The notes beneath the pieces are model-generated. The model was not told the DNA's origin. It searched no databases and saw nothing but the letters and a program-made list of their open reading frames with translations. Positions 8,848-17,143 of a DNA stretch of 23,462 nucleotides are shown here, one piece after another (within the stretch, counting starts at the first letter, position 1; the number at the start of each line of letters is the position of its first letter). The translations under genes were made by a program, and so were the position numbers. This DNA is from Bacteroidota bacterium (GTDB lineage Bacteria > Bacteroidota > Ignavibacteria > Ignavibacteriales > Ignavibacteriaceae): NCBI GenBank assembly GCA_023406915.1, contig JAEXTR010000344.1:1-23462 (forward strand), in the 5' to 3' direction.

Positions 8848-8916
8848 CAGGAAAACTAATCAGTGCAACAGGCAGAAACGGTATCATACCATGATACTAT
8901 TTCAGGAAAACTAATC
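8848..8916. promoter_or_regulatory. Candidate operator: direct repeats flanking a palindrome
   Basis: The 14-mer CAGGAAAACTAATC occurs at 8848-8861 and again at 8903-8916, starting 55 bases apart. Between them lies a perfect palindrome, GTATCAT-ACC-ATGATAC (8881-8897). The arrangement sits in the shared upstream region of the WYL-domain regulator and the divergent 394-residue gene. Symmetric or repeated sites in such a place are typical of autoregulated transcription factors. That the neighbouring regulator binds here is inference. Confidence 0.6.
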
Positions 8917-8959
8917 TTGCCGGCATTGATTTCTTTGCTGTCATGATAATTCACCCTCT

Positions 8960-9901
8960 ATGAAACAGGATTGGAAAATGTCACGTACTCCGGCTAAAAA
9001 AAACAGGTCTTCTGATGTGTACAGATCAACATTTGCATTCGAACAAAAGATCAAGCGCCAGATTGAAATCATCAGTATTTGTTTGAACAAGGATACTTCT
9101 GAAAGATTAAAAGTTGAAGACCTTGCGGACATGTTTGAAGTGGAGAGCGTCACGATAAAGCGGGATTTGAAAGATTTAAGAGAGCTCGCAATCAACATTC
9201 ATTCTGTCGCCAGAAAAGGCGTCAGTCTTGAACAGGAACCTTCAGATCAGATGCTGAAACAGCTCATTCTCCATTACACCGCAATGCACTATTCTGAACA
9301 GACTGTTGACCGTGCTACAACCCTGCTGATCACTGCTGCCGGAAAAAAATCACTGGAGTATATTACAACATTGCAGCGCTGTATTGATAATTCGGTCGGG
9401 GCAAAAATCCACTACAGAAAAAATGATGCATCAGTGAATTTCTATACCGTTCAGCCCCTCCTGATATTTCAAAATGATAGCAGCTGGCGGCTCCTCACTC
9501 AGTCAAAAAAGAACTTTCTTCAGTTCCATATCAGTCAGATCCTGTCAGTAGAGCCCCTTACGGAAAAATTCAAGAAGCCTGATATTGACTCAGTGCTCGA
9601 ACTGCATAATTATGCATGGAAAAGCTGGATTGGTGGTGAATTGCAGACTATCAGACTCCGCATTTATGGCAAATGGGTTGACCGGATCAAATCAAAAGTG
9701 CTGATTCCGAATCAAAAAATCAAAAAAGAACCTGACGGCTCATTACTCTTCGAAGCAAAAGTAAACAACCTGAAGGAAGTAGCTGCCTGGATTGTCGCCC
9801 GCGGGGATGGTATCACCGTGCTTGAGCCTGAAGCCCTGAAAGATATGGTGATCAGACTGGCTCAGGAAACCCTGAAAAATTATGAACTAACCACAAAATA
9901 A
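8960..9901 (+). CDS. WYL-domain transcriptional regulator (HTH-WYL-WCX)
   Basis: A DNA-binding regulator of the WYL family, whose members sense ligands such as nucleic acids or nucleotides through the WYL fold. The 313 residues show a basic N terminus and a DeoR/HTH_11-like helix-turn-helix (about 28-85; LKVEDLADMFEVESVTIKRDL is the recognition region). A WYL domain follows (about 140-215), where the name-giving motif reads SSWRLLTQ, and then a C-terminal WCX dimerisation module (about 225-305, RLRIYGKWVDRIKS to ITVLEPEALKDMVIRL). The ATG at 8960 has no strong ribosome site; the ATG at 8978 is an alternative. Its stop is contiguous with a possible lipoprotein start (TAAATG), suggesting cotranscription. 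It probably controls the divergent 394-residue gene and itself. Confidence 0.85.
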   Translation: MKQDWKMSRTPAKKNRSSDVYRSTFAFEQKIKRQIEIISICLNKDTSERLKVEDLADMFEVESVTIKRDLKDLRELAINIHSVARKGVSLEQEPSDQMLKQLILHYTAMHYSEQTVDRATTLLITAAGKKSLEYITTLQRCIDNSVGAKIHYRKNDASVNFYTVQPLLIFQNDSSWRLLTQSKKNFLQFHISQILSVEPLTEKFKKPDIDSVLELHNYAWKSWIGGELQTIRLRIYGKWVDRIKSKVLIPNQKIKKEPDGSLLFEAKVNNLKEVAAWIVARGDGITVLEPEALKDMVIRLAQETLKNYELTTK

Positions 9902-9916
9902 ATGAGGTACTCTAAA

Positions 9917-10333
9917 ATGAAAAAACACGTAGTCTCCCTTCTTGCATTGATCATACTGCTGATTGCTGCCGGCTGTGATAATGATTCATCTACAAACACG
10001 GTGATCGAAGATAAAAGCGTCAAGAAAGTCACGGTCAATAATGATACTATCCGCGTGATCTACGAAGGTGCTAACCTGAACTATGCTGATTCAATGTTCA
10101 CGTTTTTTAATAATGTCCCGAACCTCAAAGTTCGCTTCATTGTAAAGGACTATAAAACGGGTACTGGCTATGCCCGTCTCTACAATGCAGACACAACACT
10201 CTTGTATGAGAAATCATTTGCGGGCAATATCAACTTTGAAGATATGTTCGCTAACGGTAACCCAAAATTCTTTAGGGTCGCAGTTCAGAACTTTACCGGT
10301 AAACTTGAGTTCGAAGCCCGGAAACAGAACTAA
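9917..10333 (+). CDS. Small predicted lipoprotein
   Basis: A secreted, lipid-anchored protein of unknown function (138 residues from this start). The N terminus is a classic lipoprotein signal: two lysines, a hydrophobic stretch (VVSLLALIILLIAA) and Gly-Cys, with the acylated Cys at residue 20 followed by Asp-Asn-Asp. The mature part is beta-rich (RVIYEGANLNY, VRFIVKDYKTGTGYARLYN) and has no cysteines. I prefer the ATG at 9917 because a GAGG box at 9904-9907 sits 9 bases upstream; an in-frame ATG at 9902 directly abuts the WYL stop. The gene follows the WYL regulator closely. Its last 41 bases overlap the 3' end of a convergent histidine kinase gene. No family recognised. Confidence 0.78.
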   Translation: MKKHVVSLLALIILLIAAGCDNDSSTNTVIEDKSVKKVTVNNDTIRVIYEGANLNYADSMFTFFNNVPNLKVRFIVKDYKTGTGYARLYNADTTLLYEKSFAGNINFEDMFANGNPKFFRVAVQNFTGKLEFEARKQN

Positions 10334-12371
10334 CTGCCTCTGTTTCCCATGGAAACCGGAGAGTGAATCTGGAACCCATGCCGGGTTCACTCTCTGCTTC
10401 GATACTTCCCCCCATTTTCCCCATCATGTCCTTGCATATCACCAGCCCAAGTCCGGTTCCCTGCTCCTGTTCCGTTCCTGGGGTTGACTTCACATGAGCT
10501 ATATTAAACAGTCGTTTCAGTTTTTCTTTGGGAATCCCTACCCCCTGATCCTCTACAGTAATGATCACATCCCCCTCCTGGATATCTGCCGCGATCATGA
10601 TCGTGTCTCCGCGTCTGGAGTACTTAATGGCATTTCCAATAAGATTGTGCAATACCGTACCCACTACATTCTTGTCAGCCACAATAACATCCTCAATATT
10701 GTTGGTCACAAGAAACGAAATCCCCTTTGCATCTGCATTCGAGGATAACACTTCAGTCGCATGACTCAGTACTGAATCAATATCCATTGCCATCTTGTTG
10801 ATTTCAAACCTGTTGATCTGAAGCCGTGACCAGGTAAGCACATCCTCAAGATGAAGATACTGCCGCTTCAACGCCAGATGAATCGTACTGCTGAATCTTT
10901 TAATCTCCTCCGTGGTCAGTGTTTCCACATCTTCCATCAGCAGATCCGACATCGCAAGCGTCGCATGAAACGGACTTCTGAGGTCATGCGCAAGCAGGGA
11001 GAAAAACTTATCTTTCGATGAATTTATGGCAGCCAGTGAATCCTTCTGTTGCTGTATCTGAACATTCTTCTCCTCCAGCGCTTTCTTTAATCGGGAAATC
11101 ACCCGGTACCGCGCAAAAAATACAAGAAGAAATATAAAGCCCCCAATACTGATAGTGGTCAGAAAAAGTCTTTCAGTATTCAGCTGCTCCAACCGCAGCG
11201 TCTGTAATTGCTTCTCTTTTTCCAGTAGTTCAATTTCTCGTTCCTGCTTCGCCAGGGTGATGTTCGCATTCAGTTCGGAAAACTCTTTATGAACTTCCTG
11301 ATTCCTTCGCTGAGTGTTCACTTCATCAACAAGCCGCGAATACTGAAATGCACCTGCTAGGTTTCCTTGCTTCTCATACAGCTCACTGATAGTTGCGTAG
11401 CAATCCCGCAATCGGGCTAACGCTACTACCTTTTTTGCGTATGCTGCCGCCCTCTGCTGATGTAAAACCGCCATCTGAAGGTTTCCCTGCTTATAATGCA
11501 TCCGGGAGAGATATTGCTCAACATCAATCAGTCCGAATGGGGCATTCATCTTCTCATAATCATGATGTACTTGCTTTAGCAGCGCTTCTGCTTCCTGAAA
11601 CCTTCCCAGCTCAGTATAGGTATTCGCCAGTTCGGCATTCGCAACCGGAATGCCCCCGTGATACTCAATCATCTTCGAATCATGTAGCGCCTGCTCCAGC
11701 GCCCTGACAGATGCATCATGCATCCCCAGATGCATGTAAGTTGTACCTATGTTGATCAGCGACCTGACCGCTGATTCTTTCAGCCCCTGCTTCAGCTTCA
11801 GATCATACGTCTCCAGAAAAATCGGCAGCGCCTCCTTATACTGCTTCGTGTTCAGGTATACCAGTCCTACATTGTTTATGGTCAGAGGTATAGATTTGTG
11901 CAGCTTGTGCTTTTTCCGCAGTTGCAACGCCCGGTTAAAGTAGTCAAGTGCTTCCGTATAATATCCACCATAGAATGAACTCAACCCGATGGCATTAATT
12001 ACACCTGCCATTCGCACCGGATCGTTCACAGAACTGAAATACACAAGTGCTTCAAATAATTGTTTGTATCCGGATTCCGTGCTTCCGTTCAGATTGTGAT
12101 ACAGACCCGTCGTTTCCATCATCTCATACTTGAACGCTGTGTCTTTAAGCAATTCAGCATAATAAAGGCTGCTGTCAGCATAGATCAGGGCTTTGCCCTT
12201 GTCTACATCACGAAACAGGGAGAATAGATTTTGATAAAGTTTGGGCTTATCTTTTTGGGGGGCAATCAGAGCTTCACGCTCTAATCGTTTTAGGGTAGTA
12301 ATATCCTGCGGAACACCAGTAGCAATAGTGAACACGATTGTAAAAACCATATAGCAAAAAAACCTGACCAA
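10293..12371 (-). CDS. TPR-containing sensor histidine kinase (paralogue 1)
   Basis: A membrane sensor kinase of a Bacteroidota-type architecture, 692 residues. In order: a signal sequence (FFCYMVFTIVFTIA); about six TPR-like repeats (about 30-330, with EALDYFNRALQLRKKH, TINNVGLVYLNTKQYKEAL and SLINIGTTYMHLGM); a coiled coil (about 365-400, EREIELLEKEKQLQTLRLEQ); a membrane helix (about 402-422, FLTTISIGGFIFLLVFF); and a second coiled coil leading into HisKA. The phospho-acceptor is His462 in LLAHDLRSPFHA. The HATPase domain has N box NLIGNAIKYS, G1 DQGVGIP and G2 GTGLGLVIC. The frame begins at TTG (12371) right after a stop; the ATG at 12350 is an alternative. The C-terminal tail runs 41 bases into the convergent lipoprotein gene. 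No receiver domain. Confidence 0.9.
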   Translation of the reverse strand: MVRFFCYMVFTIVFTIATGVPQDITTLKRLEREALIAPQKDKPKLYQNLFSLFRDVDKGKALIYADSSLYYAELLKDTAFKYEMMETTGLYHNLNGSTESGYKQLFEALVYFSSVNDPVRMAGVINAIGLSSFYGGYYTEALDYFNRALQLRKKHKLHKSIPLTINNVGLVYLNTKQYKEALPIFLETYDLKLKQGLKESAVRSLINIGTTYMHLGMHDASVRALEQALHDSKMIEYHGGIPVANAELANTYTELGRFQEAEALLKQVHHDYEKMNAPFGLIDVEQYLSRMHYKQGNLQMAVLHQQRAAAYAKKVVALARLRDCYATISELYEKQGNLAGAFQYSRLVDEVNTQRRNQEVHKEFSELNANITLAKQEREIELLEKEKQLQTLRLEQLNTERLFLTTISIGGFIFLLVFFARYRVISRLKKALEEKNVQIQQQKDSLAAINSSKDKFFSLLAHDLRSPFHATLAMSDLLMEDVETLTTEEIKRFSSTIHLALKRQYLHLEDVLTWSRLQINRFEINKMAMDIDSVLSHATEVLSSNADAKGISFLVTNNIEDVIVADKNVVGTVLHNLIGNAIKYSRRGDTIMIAADIQEGDVIITVEDQGVGIPKEKLKRLFNIAHVKSTPGTEQEQGTGLGLVICKDMMGKMGGSIEAESEPGMGSRFTLRFPWETEAVSSVSGLRTQVYR

Positions 12372-12435
12372 TCAGTCTTCCGTATACCTCAAAAAACGAT
12401 AAAACAGGAACACCCTATTATCGTAAGTACGCTGT

Positions 12436-14517
12436 TCACTGTTGAGCCGGTTCTTCAGGCGAATCTCCTTCTGGTGATGATGGTATAACAATTCTGCACG
12501 CCGTTCCTTTCCCCTCCTCAGAATCTATCACCAGCTCTCCTCCGATTTTTTCTATCATCTCTTTGCAGATAATCAGGCCTAATCCGGTACCTTTCTCCTT
12601 ACCGGTACCGTCAGTGGAGATATTCTTCCCTACATGAAACAACTGACTTAATCGCTCCGCATCAATCCCAACCCCGTTATCCTCTACGGTAATACTGGTT
12701 GTATCTGAATCCGCCTCAATCCTGACTACCACCTCACCTTCAGGATGCGTAAACTTGATCGCATTACTGATCAGATTCGTCACTACCGTGCCCAGTATAT
12801 AACGGTCAGTAGTGATTACTTCACCATTCAGGTTTTCTGTTCTCAGGTTGATCCCCTTCGTAATGGCGTTTTGTTCCAGCATTTCAGCTGCTGATTTCAC
12901 CAGCGGTCCTAGCTCAACTGATTCTATCTTCAGTTCAAACTTGTTTAACTGTAACCGTGACCACGTCAGCAGGTTATCCAGATAATTATACTGCCTGTGC
13001 AGAACGGTATTTATCGTTGTGCTGAAACGCTGAATCTTTTCAGGTGAAAGCGTCGTGGCTTCCTTCATCAGCATATCGGATAATCCCAGTGTGGCCTGAA
13101 ACGGGCTCCGTAAGTCATGTGCAAGGATGGAAAAAAACCTGTCCTTGGCTGCATTCGATTCATCAAGTGCCTCCTTCTGCTTTCGGATTTCCTCATTATT
13201 CTCCTCCAGCGCCTGCTTCAGTCTGGCAATAATACGATACTTGATCGTTACATAAATAACCACCATGATACCCAGTAGCAATGCAATCAGAAACAGCCAC
13301 CGCTCAGTCCCATACTGGGATAGCTGCAATGACTTAATCTCTGCATCCTTTTCCAGCAATTCAATGCGTCTCTCCTGCCTTGCAAGCTCTATATTTGCTT
13401 TGATTTCTACATACTTCTGATACACCTCATCACTGCGAAGACTGTCATTGTATGCAACGTACAGCCTGTGATACTGCAGCGCTGCTTTTGTATCTCCCAT
13501 CTCGTCATAGAGGTTGCTGATCGCCAGATGTATGTCCCTTAGTTTACCCCTTGCTACCGCGCGCGCAGCATAGGTTTTTGCCTTCTCAAGCAGCACCACG
13601 GCTTCCGGATACTTCTGCTGCTCTACCCGTAACTCCGCATGGATCATATTGACATCAATATTCCCATGAAAGCTCTTTATGGAGTCATAAATCCCTTTTG
13701 CCTCCATGATATGTCGCTCTGCATCTGCAAATCGACCCAGCGCTATCTCCGATCTCGCCATTTCCTCCAGCGCCAGCGGTACCCCCCCAAGGTACTTCCG
13801 CCTGCGCGATTCCCGCAAAACCTGATCATGCACTTCGATAGATTTTTGAAACAATCCCATCTTATGATACACACTGCCAATATTATTCAGGGATCGTAAC
13901 GCTGAGTTTTGCATATCGTACTTCAGCTTCAGATCATACGACTTCCTGAAGCTTTCTAACGCCTCCTCATACCTTCCTAAGGCCATAAGGGCAAGCCCTA
14001 TGTTGTTGTATGAAATCGACTGGGTACGCTCAATAGAAAGGTGTTGCAGAATGCGGAGCGTCTTTTGATGATATTCCAGTGCCTGTGTATGATAGCCACT
14101 GTAATGGGACCCTAGTCCGATATTGTTCATCACATAACTCATCTCCTCGTCATTCCCAACAGAGGCATAGTAGATCATTGCCCTGAAAAGTCGTTCATAC
14201 CCTTCAGAGGCACGGTTGGTAAAGGTCATGTACAGACCAGTACTGGAGAGCATACTGTGGATTTTAGCCGAATCACCGGCAGCATACAACGCATGCAGAC
14301 ATGAGTCACCATACGCTATCGCAATGTAAGGATTTACATCCTGATACTTCTGAAACAGCTCCTTATAAATCTCCTGCTTCCTCGTCACCGGTGCGGTGAC
14401 CAGTTCCAGTTCAAGCGCACGGATGCCCTGAATGGTTTCATCAGTCTGTGGAAGACTCGCAGGAGAAAGTGCTAGTATAAAAACAATATGTATGAATGAT
14501 ATGAGAAAAATCTTCAT
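12436..14517 (-). CDS. TPR-containing sensor histidine kinase (paralogue 2)
   Basis: Collinear homologue of its two neighbours, 693 residues. It has a signal peptide (FLISFIHIVFILALSPASL), TPR-like repeats over about 35-340 (HYSGYHTQALEYHQKTLRIL, SYNNIGLALMALGRYEEALE, SLNNIGSVYHKMGLFQKS), a coiled coil (ERRIELLEKDAEIKSLQLSQ) and one membrane helix (WLFLIALLLGIMVVIYVTI). HisKA follows with His467 in ILAHDLRSPFQATLGLSDML. The HATPase domain has N box NLISNAIKFTH, G1 DNGVGIDAE and G2 KGTGLGLIICKEM. The kinase core appears complete, with no receiver or output domain. It is separated by only 64 bases from paralogue 1 downstream and by 437 bases from paralogue 3 upstream, so paralogues 2 and 1 may share a transcript while paralogue 3 is separate. 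The signal sensed is unknown. Confidence 0.92.
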   Translation of the reverse strand: MKIFLISFIHIVFILALSPASLPQTDETIQGIRALELELVTAPVTRKQEIYKELFQKYQDVNPYIAIAYGDSCLHALYAAGDSAKIHSMLSSTGLYMTFTNRASEGYERLFRAMIYYASVGNDEEMSYVMNNIGLGSHYSGYHTQALEYHQKTLRILQHLSIERTQSISYNNIGLALMALGRYEEALESFRKSYDLKLKYDMQNSALRSLNNIGSVYHKMGLFQKSIEVHDQVLRESRRRKYLGGVPLALEEMARSEIALGRFADAERHIMEAKGIYDSIKSFHGNIDVNMIHAELRVEQQKYPEAVVLLEKAKTYAARAVARGKLRDIHLAISNLYDEMGDTKAALQYHRLYVAYNDSLRSDEVYQKYVEIKANIELARQERRIELLEKDAEIKSLQLSQYGTERWLFLIALLLGIMVVIYVTIKYRIIARLKQALEENNEEIRKQKEALDESNAAKDRFFSILAHDLRSPFQATLGLSDMLMKEATTLSPEKIQRFSTTINTVLHRQYNYLDNLLTWSRLQLNKFELKIESVELGPLVKSAAEMLEQNAITKGINLRTENLNGEVITTDRYILGTVVTNLISNAIKFTHPEGEVVVRIEADSDTTSITVEDNGVGIDAERLSQLFHVGKNISTDGTGKEKGTGLGLIICKEMIEKIGGELVIDSEEGKGTACRIVIPSSPEGDSPEEPAQQ

Positions 14518-14797
14518 CAGGAATAACCACTGGCACTGCCATCAGCAAAAATTGTAATACAAAAACCGGAAAAAGTGATGGATAATTCCTGTGTAAGATA
14601 CGAAGAAACATTGAATTATTCCCTGAAATCGCCACGCCCGGCTCTGCGCTGATGAATCCTTAACCACCGGTATCCTGCTTCACCTGAAATTTCGGTGGCA
14701 ATTTCCCCATGATCTCTAACTGACAAAAACATTTCAATTTTGGGGCTATGAAAAATCATTAACAAGAATTCCCAAAGCCTGTATCATTTGCTCTGAA
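14518..14797. other. Upstream region of paralogue 2
   Basis: I see no gene here; small ORFs lack ribosome sites. It should contain the promoter of kinase paralogue 2. A 6-bp inverted repeat CCACCG/CGGTGG (14664-14669 and 14693-14698, loop 23) is the only symmetry I noticed, and it may be chance. Confidence 0.45.
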
Positions 14798-14870
14798 CTA
14801 TATCAGGCGTCCCCCGAAGCTGGAAGTCACCCTGTGACTGAAAGTCCTCTGGAGGGTACCATATTTATAG
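14798..14870. repeat. Nested inverted-repeat element, candidate structured RNA or interspersed repeat
   Basis: The segment can fold on itself at three levels. The outer pair is CTATA/TATAG (14798-14802 and 14866-14870). The middle helix is GGCGTCCCCC (14806-14815) against GGAGGGTACC (14851-14860), with six Watson-Crick pairs, two G-T pairs and two mismatches. The central perfect hairpin is AGTCAC-CCT-GTGACT (14825-14839). It is GC-rich relative to its flanks and lies between two kinase genes. It could be a palindromic interspersed repeat or a leader RNA. I know of no Rfam family that it matches. Confidence 0.5.
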
Positions 14871-14879
14871 GATACACAG

Positions 14880-14915
14880 AAAAAAAAAGAATCCGATCCG
14901 TCAGCTGACGGATCG
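14880..14915 (-). terminator. Rho-independent terminator after kinase paralogue 3
   Basis: A perfect 22-bp palindrome at 14894-14915 has the core GATCCGTCAGCTGACGGATC. On the minus strand it is followed, after a short GATTC spacer, by nine T (14888 down to 14880). It begins 39 bases past the paralogue 3 stop, the expected place. The U-tract begins several bases after the stem, slightly further than ideal. Confidence 0.65.
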
Positions 14916-14954
14916 CATATCTATGTTAACTTTATAGCAAAATTGCTTTTACTA

Positions 14955-17009
14955 CTAATTTTTCATTTGTGCCGGTATCCTTACCACAAATTCTGACCCG
15001 CTCCCCACGGTACTATGCACCGTTATATTTCCACCTAGCTTCTGCACCATCTCATTGCACAATATCAACCCGAGCCCGGTTCCTTTCTCATTTGCTGTCC
15101 CCTTGGTCGAGATATTTTCACCCAGGCTGAACAGCTTATCAACAGTATCTGGTAACATACCCACACCCTGATCAGTAACCGAGAGGAACAAATGATCCCC
15201 CTCCATTGATGCACGGATGGTTACAACCGTTTGCTCCGGACTGAACTTGATCGCATTCCCCAGTAAATTATGAAGTACCGTCGTCAGAATCTGCCCATCG
15301 GTATTGACCAATTGTTGGACACGTATCTCCGTCCTGATCGTGATCTTCTTCGCCTCTGCATTCCGCCGCAGTACCTCTACTGAATCTTCAATCATTTTGG
15401 CAATATCCGTGTCCTCTTTCCTGATCTCAAACCTGTTGAGCTGCAGACGGGACCACGTCAGCACACTCTCAAGTTGTCTGAACTGACTTCTTAATGCCCT
15501 GTTTATTTCCCGGCTGTACTCGCTGATCTCTCTTTTACTCAGATCATCTGAATCCTCAGCCAGCACCTCAGATAATCCCAGTGTTGCCTGGAACGGACTC
15601 CGGAGATCGTGCGCTAGTATAGAGAAAAACCTGTCCTTCGCTATATTGCTTTCATCCAGCGCTTCCTTCTGCTTCTCGATCTCCGAGTTCTTTTGCTCTA
15701 GGGAAACCTTCAGCCGCCTTACATAGGTATACCGGATATAAAAAATAAGTCCGGAGAGTGCCGCAATCACCGCAATGATGATGTAAATCAGACGTTCATA
15801 ATTATACTTTTCCAGCTGTAGCCCTTGAATCTCACCTTCCTTTTTCAGAAATTCAATCTGCCTCTCGCGCCTCGCAAGATCAACATTCACCTGTATTTCA
15901 GCAAACTTTTTTAATACCTCTTCAGTATGCAGGCTGTCCCTCACGGTTGCAAACCGCTTGAAAGAATAAAATGCGCCGCTTAAATCTCCTTCCTGTTCTT
16001 GAATGGAACTGAGCTCCAGAAGCAATTCAGCCAGCTTCCCTCTGGCATAGGCGCGTTCTGCATAACTGATACCAGCTATTAACTCTTCTTTGGCAATATG
16101 ATAATCTGATTTGCTTTGATAAAACCTTGCAAGATACAGTAATGCATCCGCCACTCCATTGTAGTCACCTATCTCAAGATAGCCCCGCTTCCCTTCCAGG
16201 AAGTACTTTTCTGCCAGTGCATACTCTCCCAGTTTCTGATATGACTTCGCAATCTCAATGGATGCAAGTGCGATGCCCCCGGGGTACCCATTATTTTTCG
16301 ATGCCGTTAACACCTCCTGATGAATCTTCAGTGCTTCGCGGTATTTCCCTTCCTCAAAATAAACAGTACCAATGTTGCACTTCGATCTGAGTGCTGAATT
16401 ATTCATCCCAAGTGCAATTTTCTTTTCATAGGAGGAAGAAAAGTGATCCTTTGCCTTCGGATAATCTTTCAATGCTAAATAGACTAATCCAACATTATTC
16501 AGGGAAGTCGCAATTCCCCTCTCATGCTGTATCTTTAATCTGATATCAAGCGCTCTCTGAAGATAGCTTAATGCCTGTGCATAATTCCCTCCAAAATAGG
16601 TGCTCAGTCCGATATAATTAAGCACATCACTCAGTTCCTTATCCGAGCCCTTATCGCTGAAATATTTCAGTGCCTCAAAAAGCTGCTGATATCCCCGCTC
16701 AATCTTTCCGATACGGATCAGATAAGACCCATTGCTCGCATACACATCATGCATCAGTGCAGAGTCCTTGATAACCCTTGCATAATGAATGGAAGAGTCA
16801 CCATAACTGATCGCTTGAATAAGGTTAATATCCTGATACCGGTAAAACAGCTCCTGATAAATCAGTGCCCTCTCCCGGGGTCCCACAGAGCGCAGTTCAC
16901 CCTCAAGCTGTGCAACAGACTTTTCGCTTTGTGCCTGAACCTGCATAAGCATAGCAAGCACCAGGAAGATGAAAAACGCAGTTTTCCGCATAGAACCGAT
17001 TTTATTCAT
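14955..17009 (-). CDS. TPR-containing sensor histidine kinase (paralogue 3)
   Basis: Third member of the tandem family, 684 residues. The signal peptide is MRKTAFFIFLVLAMLMQVQA ending before QSEKS; it starts at an internal Met, and the ATG at 16991 is an alternative to 17009. TPR-like repeats span about 45-345 (YFGGNYAQALSYLQRAL, SLNNVGLVYLALKDYPKAK, CNIGTVYFEEGKYREALK). Then come a coiled coil (RRERQIEFLKKEGEIQGLQL), a membrane helix (LIYIIIAVIAALSGLIFYI) and HisKA with His467 in ILAHDLRSPFQATLGLSEVL. The HATPase domain has NLLGNAIKFS, DQGVGM and KGTGLGLILCNEM. It is the most upstream of the three and is followed by a palindromic terminator. The TPR sensor should be periplasmic, judging from signal peptide and helix placement. 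No partner regulator is visible. Confidence 0.92.
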   Translation of the reverse strand: MNKIGSMRKTAFFIFLVLAMLMQVQAQSEKSVAQLEGELRSVGPRERALIYQELFYRYQDINLIQAISYGDSSIHYARVIKDSALMHDVYASNGSYLIRIGKIERGYQQLFEALKYFSDKGSDKELSDVLNYIGLSTYFGGNYAQALSYLQRALDIRLKIQHERGIATSLNNVGLVYLALKDYPKAKDHFSSSYEKKIALGMNNSALRSKCNIGTVYFEEGKYREALKIHQEVLTASKNNGYPGGIALASIEIAKSYQKLGEYALAEKYFLEGKRGYLEIGDYNGVADALLYLARFYQSKSDYHIAKEELIAGISYAERAYARGKLAELLLELSSIQEQEGDLSGAFYSFKRFATVRDSLHTEEVLKKFAEIQVNVDLARRERQIEFLKKEGEIQGLQLEKYNYERLIYIIIAVIAALSGLIFYIRYTYVRRLKVSLEQKNSEIEKQKEALDESNIAKDRFFSILAHDLRSPFQATLGLSEVLAEDSDDLSKREISEYSREINRALRSQFRQLESVLTWSRLQLNRFEIRKEDTDIAKMIEDSVEVLRRNAEAKKITIRTEIRVQQLVNTDGQILTTVLHNLLGNAIKFSPEQTVVTIRASMEGDHLFLSVTDQGVGMLPDTVDKLFSLGENISTKGTANEKGTGLGLILCNEMVQKLGGNITVHSTVGSGSEFVVRIPAQMKN

Positions 17010-17143
17010 AGAAGCATGTACTATAGTTGATTATCGGAAATCATTCTTTTGGACTTTAGCTTTTACGAAAAAAGAAAAAATTGAAAAAAATGCCTATTTT
17101 AAAAACGAAATTCGTTATTTCTAGAAACAAAAGGAATGCAATA

